Shown: positions 7,179 to 12,157 of the stretch, one piece after another | Position numbering within the stretch: position 1 is the first letter of the stretch | Layout of the letters: each line of letters starts with the position of its first letter | Source of the DNA: Firmicutes bacterium CAG:145 | GTDB lineage: Bacteria > Bacillota > Clostridia > Peptostreptococcales > Anaerovoracaceae | Length of the DNA: 12,157 nucleotides | Direction: 5' to 3' | NCBI GenBank assembly: GCA_000435715.1 | Contig: FR882591.1 | Span: 1-12,157 of the forward strand | Position numbers and translations under genes: made by a program | Notes under the pieces: model-generated | The model's database searches: none | Seen by the model: the letters and a program-made list of their open reading frames with translations, nothing else | What the model was told of the DNA's origin: nothing

Positions 7179-8219
7179 ATGGATAATTTTTTCTTGGATA
7201 TTTTGAGCGGTTTCTGGCAGGTCATCGCAGTGATTTTTCATGCGCTTTCCCCTCTCATAATCGGGCTGGTACTGGCTTACCTTTTTAATCCGGCCGTTGA
7301 ATGGGTACGGTTCAAGATAGCCGGAAACCCTACAGAGCCCCTTCCCCAGGAGACTCCCAAGGGAAGAGGCGCGGCCATATTTATCACTTATACCGCCGTT
7401 TTAATGATCCTTCTTTTAATAATATATGCCTTTGTCGTCCTCATATTAGGAGCTCTGCCTTCAGGTGGAATAGAGGAGACGGCGGCAAATGTCTACGACT
7501 ATTTTGAAAGTTCTTTTGAAAGTATCACGTCCTTCATATCTCAGTACGCCGATGTGAGCCAATTTAAGAGCGCTCTGGCAGACTGGATTCGTGACAAGTT
7601 CTCTTTTACAGGAATAATACAATTCATCACTACCTTCGCAGGTAGCCTTATCAGCCTGTTCATCGGCCTTGTGGCCAGCATATACTTGTTAAAAGACAAG
7701 GAGTTTTTTCTGTCTCTATGGCAGAAATTTCTGTCCATGATTCTTAAACAGAAAGTTCACGGAGTCACGAATGAAATATTAGGAGAGATAAACAACGTTC
7801 TCACGACTTTTATCAAAGGAGCCCTGATAGACAGCCTCATCGTAGCTTTTCTCTCATCCCTGGCCCTGTCCCTGGTAAAAGTAGAATATGCCGTAATAAT
7901 AGGAATAATAGGGGGGTTGCTTAATATAATCCCCTATTTCGGTCCTTTCTTCGGAATGGTGCCGGCTTTCTTAGTGGCCCTGACGACAAACGGCCTGGGA
8001 CAGGCTATAATCGCAGTTCTCGCTCTTTTGGGCGTACAGCAGATAGACAGCAATTATATATATCCCAAAGTCGTAGGATCTTCTACAGGTCTTCACCCGC
8101 TGTTCGTGCTTCTTTCGGTAAGTATATTCGGCTACTTCGGCGGTATAATAGGAATGTTGCTGGCGGTGCCGGCGGCAGGGCTCATCCAGATACTCATAAA
8201 AAAATGGGCTTACAGATAA
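7179..8219 (+). CDS. AI-2E/PerM-family permease
   Basis: Polytopic membrane protein of the AI-2E transporter family. Proven activities in this family vary (autoinducer-2 export, Na+/H+ exchange), so the substrate here is unknown. Its 346 residues show the family layout: hydrophobic segments near 13-36, 64-93, 147-171, 213-233, 236-269, 272-287 and 305-340, with a long soluble stretch (about 94-146) after the second. Characteristic motifs are IPYFGPFFGMVPA (251-263) and LHPLFVLLSV with GGIIGMLLAVPAAG (305-334). AGGAGG at 7163-7168 is ten bases before the ATG. The gene is divergent from the U32 gene with a 60-base gap; a weak TTGTTC (7121-7126) and TTATAT (7145-7150) pair could be its promoter. 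The stop codon lies within the terminator shared with arcC. Confidence 0.88.
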   Translation: MDNFFLDILSGFWQVIAVIFHALSPLIIGLVLAYLFNPAVEWVRFKIAGNPTEPLPQETPKGRGAAIFITYTAVLMILLLIIYAFVVLILGALPSGGIEETAANVYDYFESSFESITSFISQYADVSQFKSALADWIRDKFSFTGIIQFITTFAGSLISLFIGLVASIYLLKDKEFFLSLWQKFLSMILKQKVHGVTNEILGEINNVLTTFIKGALIDSLIVAFLSSLALSLVKVEYAVIIGIIGGLLNIIPYFGPFFGMVPAFLVALTTNGLGQAIIAVLALLGVQQIDSNYIYPKVVGSSTGLHPLFVLLSVSIFGYFGGIIGMLLAVPAAGLIQILIKKWAYR

Positions 8220-8231
8220 GCCCGTTTTTTT
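8198..8231. terminator. Bidirectional terminator shared by the permease gene and the arc operon
   Basis: GGGCTT (8206-8211) and AAGCCC (8218-8223) form a stem with a six-base loop. It is flanked by seven A residues on the left and seven T residues on the right, separated by one T/G mismatch, so each strand carries a hairpin with a U-tract. The permease stop codon (8217-8219) is inside the hairpin, and the arcC stop (8230-8232) touches its right end. Confidence 0.88.
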
Positions 8232-9174
8232 ATGCAAATGTTATGGTCGTCCCTGTCTTTCCTTCGAGAGCTTCTAAGGCCTTTGAAAGGGAAGTTATTA
8301 TGGCTTTCTTTTCGGGATTGGCTCTGACAAATTTCATGGCTGCCTCTACCTTTGGAAGCATGCTCCCCGGGGCGAACTGCCCCTGTGTGCAGTACCGGTC
8401 TGCTTCTATGAGATTCATAGACTTGATATCACGCTGGTCGGGTTTATTGAAGTTTATGGCTACTTTCTCCACTTCTGTCAATATCAGCAGTGTATCGGCA
8501 TGAACCTGCTCGGCCAGAAGCTCTGCCGCAAAGTCCTTGTCTATCACAGCCGCTACGCCCTCCAGCCTACCGTCTTGCTTTTCTATGACAGGTATTCCGC
8601 CGCCTCCGCAGCTTATCACTACGGTGGAGTTCCACAATTTTTTTATAGCTGAAATCTCCACTATCCTTCTGGGCAGCGGCGAGGCTACTACGCGCCTGTA
8701 TCCTCTCCCGGAGTCTTCTTTCATCACATAGCCTTTTTCTGCCGACAACTTCGCCGCTTCCTCCTCCGAGTAGAAAGGCCCTATAGGCTTGGTCGGATTT
8801 TTAAAGGCAGGGTCAGATTCTTCTACTATCATCTGAGTCGCTACCGTGACTACAGGTATATCTCTGTTGCATCTGTTAAGAGAATATTTTATACACTGCT
8901 GCAGATGGTAACCTATATATCCCTGAGACATGGCTCCGCATACATCAAAAGGCATCACCGGCGTAACGTCTTTAGCAGCTTCAGAAGCAAGCAGTATTCT
9001 TCCTACCTGCGGTCCGTTTCCGTGGACTACGGCTATTTCATATCCTCTCTGGCATATCTGCGCTATCTTTTCACTGGTCTCTCTTACTACTTTAAGCTGC
9101 GCGTCGGCAGTGGGCTGATCTTTCCCGGACTGAAGAGCGTTGCCGCCTAAAGCTATAACTATCTTTTCTGACAT
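8230..9174 (-). CDS. arcC: Carbamate kinase, arginine deiminase pathway
   Basis: Cytoplasmic kinase that takes carbamoyl phosphate and ADP to ATP, ammonia and CO2, the energy-yielding last step of arginine fermentation. The 314 residues are full length. Family motifs appear in order: IALGGNALQ (7-15), HGNGPQVG (51-58), SQGYIGYH (about 108-115), CGGGGIPV in mid-protein, then DKDFAAELLA, LTEVEKVAINF and GSMLPKVEAA. The C-terminus GKTGTTI is also typical. AGGAGG (9179-9184) lies four bases before the ATG and overlaps the arcA stop codon (TAAGGAGG); the intergenic gap is nine bases, so translational coupling with arcA is likely. It is the last gene of the arcB-arcA-arcC unit and ends in the terminator shared with the permease gene. 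Confidence 0.96.
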   Translation of the reverse strand: MSEKIVIALGGNALQSGKDQPTADAQLKVVRETSEKIAQICQRGYEIAVVHGNGPQVGRILLASEAAKDVTPVMPFDVCGAMSQGYIGYHLQQCIKYSLNRCNRDIPVVTVATQMIVEESDPAFKNPTKPIGPFYSEEEAAKLSAEKGYVMKEDSGRGYRRVVASPLPRRIVEISAIKKLWNSTVVISCGGGGIPVIEKQDGRLEGVAAVIDKDFAAELLAEQVHADTLLILTEVEKVAINFNKPDQRDIKSMNLIEADRYCTQGQFAPGSMLPKVEAAMKFVRANPEKKAIITSLSKALEALEGKTGTTITFA

Positions 9175-9183
9175 ATAACCTCC

Positions 9184-10407
9184 TTATTGCAGATCCTGGC
9201 GATTCACCGGACAAGACATACATCTCGGGCCGCCCCTTCCCCTGGAAAGCTCGGCGCTGTGTATGGTCAGGACTTTTATACCGTGTTTATCCAGCAGATC
9301 ATTGGTGACATAATTTCTTTCATACGTGACTACAGTGCCCGGAGCTATGCAGAGAGTATTTGAACCGTCGTTCCACTGTTCTCTCTGAGCCGCTATGATA
9401 TCTCCTCCTCCGCATCGTATCAGTTCTACAGAAGGAAGTTTAAGCTCCTTTGCAAGTAATTTGTCCAGATCTCCCACTAAAGTGTCAAATTCCAATTTTC
9501 CGTCTTTGCCCAGAGTGAGTTCGTACACAGATAGTGGGCCTTCTATCTCCGGATGGATAGTAAACTTATCGTAGTCAACCATAGTGAACACGGTATCAAG
9601 ATGCATGAACGCCCTGCACTTAGGTATATCAAAGACTATCACCTTTTTGAATCCCGAATTTTTCAGGAGATTCTCCGCAAAGTTTTCTATTCCGGCTATG
9701 GTAGTCCTCTCGGAGTACCCTATGGCGACCATATCTTTGGACAGCACCAGAACGTCTCCGCCTTCTACCGAATAGTCATCGTAAATATCATAAAACTGCT
9801 TATTTCCTTCTATGGCAAAGTCAGGATCATGTTCAAACATATATTTTAGCAGGAGGGACTCTCTCCTCCTGGCAGGGGTGTGCATGTGGTGTATATTTAT
9901 ACCGTCTCCTATGCACGCTCCCGGATCCCTGGTAAAATACAAGTTGGGCATCGGATCCATGACAAAGGGATAATCGTTCTGTGCCAGATCTGACAGCGAT
10001 CCTGTCTTTACTTCTCCCAGATCATCACGCCTTACACCTGATATGATTTCTTCCACCATCTTTTCAGGCTCGAGTCTCATCAGAAATGATCTGATAGCCT
10101 GCTTCATTCCCTCAGATTCTATGAAACTGAGTTCTATCATATTGCTGACGAATTCTTCTCTCACGGCTGTCTCTTTCAGAGCCTTAGCAGTCTCTTTCTC
10201 GTAATATATGACCTCTACACCGTTGTCTTTCAATACTTTTGCGAATTGGTCATGTTCTTTTTGCGCTTCTTTAAGATACGGAACATCGTCAAACAGAAGT
10301 CTCTCCATGGTGGCCGGCGTAAGAGCCTCTACTTCTCTGCCGGGTCTGTGAAGGAGGACTCTGTTCAATTTTCCTATTTCAGAATAATTGTGTATTCCTT
10401 TTTTCAT
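9184..10407 (-). CDS. arcA: Arginine deiminase
   Basis: Hydrolyses arginine to citrulline and ammonia, the first step of the arginine deiminase pathway, in the cytoplasm. All catalytic positions known from the Pseudomonas aeruginosa enzyme have counterparts: Asp161 (FTRDP, 158-162), Glu215 (EGGD, 215-218), His269 and Asp271 (HLDTVF, 269-274), and nucleophile Cys396 (GGPRCMSCP, 392-400). The 407-residue length is normal and the N-terminal GKLNRVLLHRPG (12-23) is typical. An AAAGGAG sequence about nine bases before the ATG supports the start. It lies 37 bases downstream of arcB and nine bases upstream of arcC, as the middle gene of the operon. The ammonia it releases would help raise pH. Confidence 0.97.
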   Translation of the reverse strand: MKKGIHNYSEIGKLNRVLLHRPGREVEALTPATMERLLFDDVPYLKEAQKEHDQFAKVLKDNGVEVIYYEKETAKALKETAVREEFVSNMIELSFIESEGMKQAIRSFLMRLEPEKMVEEIISGVRRDDLGEVKTGSLSDLAQNDYPFVMDPMPNLYFTRDPGACIGDGINIHHMHTPARRRESLLLKYMFEHDPDFAIEGNKQFYDIYDDYSVEGGDVLVLSKDMVAIGYSERTTIAGIENFAENLLKNSGFKKVIVFDIPKCRAFMHLDTVFTMVDYDKFTIHPEIEGPLSVYELTLGKDGKLEFDTLVGDLDKLLAKELKLPSVELIRCGGGDIIAAQREQWNDGSNTLCIAPGTVVTYERNYVTNDLLDKHGIKVLTIHSAELSRGRGGPRCMSCPVNRQDLQ

Positions 10408-10444
10408 AAAGCTTGTCTCCTTTCTTTAGATACTGCCGCAGAGA

Positions 10445-11440
10445 CTAACCTATAGTTGCCACTATTACTGATTTGATGGTGTGCATCCTGTTTTCCGCTT
10501 CGTCAAATACTTTTGAATTCTTTGATCTGAATACTTCGTCAGTGACTTCGCGTATATCGTAGCCTTTTTCGTTCTGCTCTTTGGCCAGAGTCGTTTCAAA
10601 ATCGTGGAACGAAGGCAGGCAGTGCATGAATATCACGTCCTTATTGCCGGTCTTTTTCAGCGTCTCTTCCGTCACTCTGTAAGGTGTGAGTAATTTTACT
10701 CTTTCCGGTATCTGATCCTCTTCTCCCATGGACGCCCATATATCAGTATATATCACATCGGCTCCGGCAAGAGAATTCTCGTCTGAGGATATTTCTATGA
10801 CGGCGCCGGTCTTTTCGGCTGCTTCTTTTGTTCGCCTTATGACATCCGGATCTACCTGCTCAGCCAGTTCTTTGGGACCGTATGCTACAAAACTCATTCC
10901 CATCTTGGCACAGCCTTGCATCCATGCGTAAGACATATTATTTCTCACGTCGCCGCAGAAAACTACTTTCACCTGCGAAAGCGGCTTTGGTACGTGTTCT
11001 TCTATAGTCATCATATCCGCCAATATCTGGGTGGGGTGATCCACATCCGTGAGCCCGTTCCATACGGGAACGCCTGCGTATTTAGCCAGGTTTTCAACTA
11101 CGCTTTGATCGTAGCCTCTGTATTCTATTCCGTCAAAAAACCGCCCCAGTACTTTGGCCGTGTCTTCCAAAGACTCTTTTTTACCCATCTGAGAACTCTT
11201 GCTGTCAAGAAAAGTCACATTTCCGCCTTCCTGGCAGCAGGCAACTTCAAAGGCACACCGAGTCCTGGTCGACGTCTTTTCAAATAAAAGACAGATGTTT
11301 TTTCCTTTTAACATCTGACTTCTTATGCCTGTTCTGGCGTTAGACTTAAGGTCTTTGGCCAGATCCAGCAGATATCTGATCTCCTCAGGCTCAAAATCCA
11401 TGAGCGTGAGAAAGCTCCTTCCTCTCAAATTAACTGCCAT
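10445..11440 (-). CDS. arcB: Ornithine carbamoyltransferase, catabolic by context
   Basis: Phosphorolyses citrulline to ornithine and carbamoyl phosphate in arginine fermentation; the same fold also works in the biosynthetic direction (ArgF). Motifs are the carbamoyl-phosphate loop STRTR (57-61), HPTQ (135-138), the ornithine-binding SMG loop (237-239, in DIWASMGEE) and HCLP (273-276). I start at the ATG at 11440, giving 331 residues and the usual MAVNLRGRSFLTLMDF, with AGGAG nine bases upstream. The frame also extends to a TTG at 11476, but that codon has no ribosome binding site and the extra residues are not family-like. Grouping with arcA and arcC implies the catabolic role. Placement as first gene of the operon differs from the common arcA-arcB-arcC order. 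Confidence 0.96.
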   Translation of the reverse strand: MAVNLRGRSFLTLMDFEPEEIRYLLDLAKDLKSNARTGIRSQMLKGKNICLLFEKTSTRTRCAFEVACCQEGGNVTFLDSKSSQMGKKESLEDTAKVLGRFFDGIEYRGYDQSVVENLAKYAGVPVWNGLTDVDHPTQILADMMTIEEHVPKPLSQVKVVFCGDVRNNMSYAWMQGCAKMGMSFVAYGPKELAEQVDPDVIRRTKEAAEKTGAVIEISSDENSLAGADVIYTDIWASMGEEDQIPERVKLLTPYRVTEETLKKTGNKDVIFMHCLPSFHDFETTLAKEQNEKGYDIREVTDEVFRSKNSKVFDEAENRMHTIKSVIVATIG

Positions 11441-11616
11441 ATCTATAATCTCCTTTTTTATTTTTATTCTTTCCAAAACTGACGCAAATATTATGAGCCC
11501 GGCTTGGCAAAATTATTATCAATAGAGTTGATTTATTTCTCTCGTTCTGATATGCTGATATGTAATCACTCAAAAGTGAACATACTTATGAAAGGTTTAA
11601 AGTTTAAAAGAGGATA
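11441..11616. promoter_or_regulatory. Divergent control region between arcB and the membrane protein gene
   Basis: This gap holds the arcB ribosome binding site and the likely promoters for both directions. Symmetric elements are ATCAA-TAGAG-TTGAT (11518-11532), a tandem TGATATGC/TGATATGT (11548-11563) and TCACT-CAAA-AGTGA (11566-11579). None matches well to an ArgR, CRP/FNR or Rex site by eye, so the regulator is not assigned. Confidence 0.4.
11528..11556 (+). promoter_or_regulatory. Probable promoter of the 172-residue membrane protein gene
   Basis: TTGATT (11528-11533) and TATGCT (11551-11556) are separated by 17 bases, with TG one base before the -10 hexamer (extended -10 form). The predicted start near 11563 leaves about 54 bases before the coding region. 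The -10 overlaps a tandem repeat of TGATATG. On the other strand, a TAATAT at 11488-11493 could be the arcB -10, but it lacks a good -35 at proper spacing. Confidence 0.45.
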
Positions 11617-12135
11617 ATGATAAAATACGCTCCTGAAGAATTAAGAGAAAAAAGAGAACAATACGAAAAAAATGACAAGAGAAGATCATATTATATGCTG
11701 CTTCTTCTTATATTGGTAGAAATTCTTTATTTATATATGGTAAAGGGTTCCGTCCACTCGTTTTGGGGTGTGGTAGCGGTTATATTAGGCGCTCTTTTCA
11801 TAGTCGCCATAATTTTCTTGGCTATCCCTGCATTTATAAATGCACGCCTTTCTTCGGGCTTTTCAAAAGAACTGAAAAAAGTCGTGGATAAATACGGAAA
11901 CAGCGGAGACGCTAAGCAGTTCTACAGCGATCTTCTGGCCATGAACTGCCGTCCTAAGACCATGAGAGGCGAAATAGTATGGTATCTGAATATTTCTACC
12001 GCTTTGATAGAGCAGGGAAAGCTGGATGAAGGTCTCGAACTTCTGGAGATCTTAGAAGGCGCCGGCGACAAGGCGGAAGCTGAGTTTATCAGAAAACATA
12101 AGGAAAATCTAAAGAGACAAAGAGACGAACAATAA
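11617..12135 (+). CDS. Unassigned membrane protein, two transmembrane segments and a helical cytoplasmic tail
   Basis: I do not recognise the family. The 172 residues begin with a charged N-terminus (about 1-25, rich in Lys, Arg and Glu). Two hydrophobic segments follow (about 26-43 and 49-72), giving a predicted hairpin with both ends in the cytoplasm. The remaining 100 residues are soluble and mostly helical. Residues about 120-160, around STALIEQGKLDEGLELLEIL, look like a tetratricopeptide-type helix pair (small residue, then G-x-L-D-E-G-L-E-L-L), which suggests a protein-binding tail. GAGG lies three bases before the ATG, a tight but usable ribosome binding site, and an in-frame stop just upstream excludes a longer form. 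It is divergent from arcB, so shared control with the arc operon is possible. Function is unknown. Confidence 0.75.
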   Translation: MIKYAPEELREKREQYEKNDKRRSYYMLLLLILVEILYLYMVKGSVHSFWGVVAVILGALFIVAIIFLAIPAFINARLSSGFSKELKKVVDKYGNSGDAKQFYSDLLAMNCRPKTMRGEIVWYLNISTALIEQGKLDEGLELLEILEGAGDKAEAEFIRKHKENLKRQRDEQ

Positions 12136-12157
12136 AATCGCAACCGCCGGGAGTGAG

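Noticed and set aside
11441..11476. Twelve-residue N-terminal extension of arcB from a TTG at 11476
   Set aside because: No ribosome binding site before the TTG, whereas AGGAG lies nine bases before the ATG at 11440, which gives the normal OTC N-terminus.
11555..11575. CRP/FNR-type site in the arcB upstream region
   Set aside because: GTGAT-TACAT-ATCA has the wrong half-site spacing and a poor second half, and TCACT-CAAA-AGTGA has its half-sites in the opposite order to the TGTGA-N6-TCACA consensus.
1..12157. CRISPR array, tRNA or rRNA gene, insertion sequence or prophage module
   Set aside because: No regularly spaced repeats, no tRNA-like cloverleaf or rRNA sequence noticed, no transposase, integrase or phage genes, and no gap longer than about 260 bases without a gene.
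12136..12157. Possible ribosome binding site for a following gene (GGGAGTGAG at the window end)
   Set aside because: The window stops before any start codon, so nothing can be confirmed.

Overview
The window reads as a chromosomal segment of an anaerobic, fermentative low-to-moderate-GC Firmicute, most likely a member of the Clostridia. This is inferred from strong AGGAGG ribosome binding sites, a complete oxygen-sensitive pyruvate formate-lyase system, a fermentative arginine deiminase operon and clostridial-looking protein sequences. The genus cannot be fixed from the sequence alone. There are ten protein genes, all but the last readily assigned, and no RNA gene, CRISPR array, insertion sequence or prophage gene is visible.

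Layout. Positions 1-1523 (+) hold an NhaC-family Na+/H+ antiporter, closed by a strong bidirectional terminator. On the minus strand, pflB (2481-4712) is followed by pflA (1613-2326), giving pyruvate formate-lyase and its radical-SAM activase. A long hairpin lies between the two genes. The region upstream of pflB is the richest regulatory stretch of the window. It has phased A-tracts, a sigma-A-like promoter, a Rex-like operator just downstream of the predicted start of transcription, and a TTGTATACAA palindrome in the leader. Upstream of that, also on the minus strand, is a U32/DUF3656 protein of the RlhA type (4968-7118), divergent from an AI-2E/PerM-type permease (7179-8219, +).

The permease gene converges on a minus-strand arginine deiminase operon in the order arcB-arcA-arcC (11440 to 8230). 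One hairpin serves as terminator for both transcription units, and both stop codons lie in or against it. Divergent from arcB is a 172-residue membrane protein of unknown function with a cytoplasmic helical tail (11617-12135, +).

How the genes fit together. PFL splits pyruvate to acetyl-CoA and formate, feeding ATP formation through acetate. The arc operon converts arginine to ornithine, ammonia, CO2 and ATP. Both are substrate-level ATP routes used without oxygen. Ammonia from arginine counters acidification and NhaC handles Na+/H+ exchange, so a shared theme of anaerobic energy and pH balance is plausible but inferred. No arginine/ornithine exchanger (ArcD) and no dedicated regulator is seen inside the window. 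I do not see a new multi-gene system. The most useful leads are the pflB control region and the unassigned membrane protein next to the arc operon.
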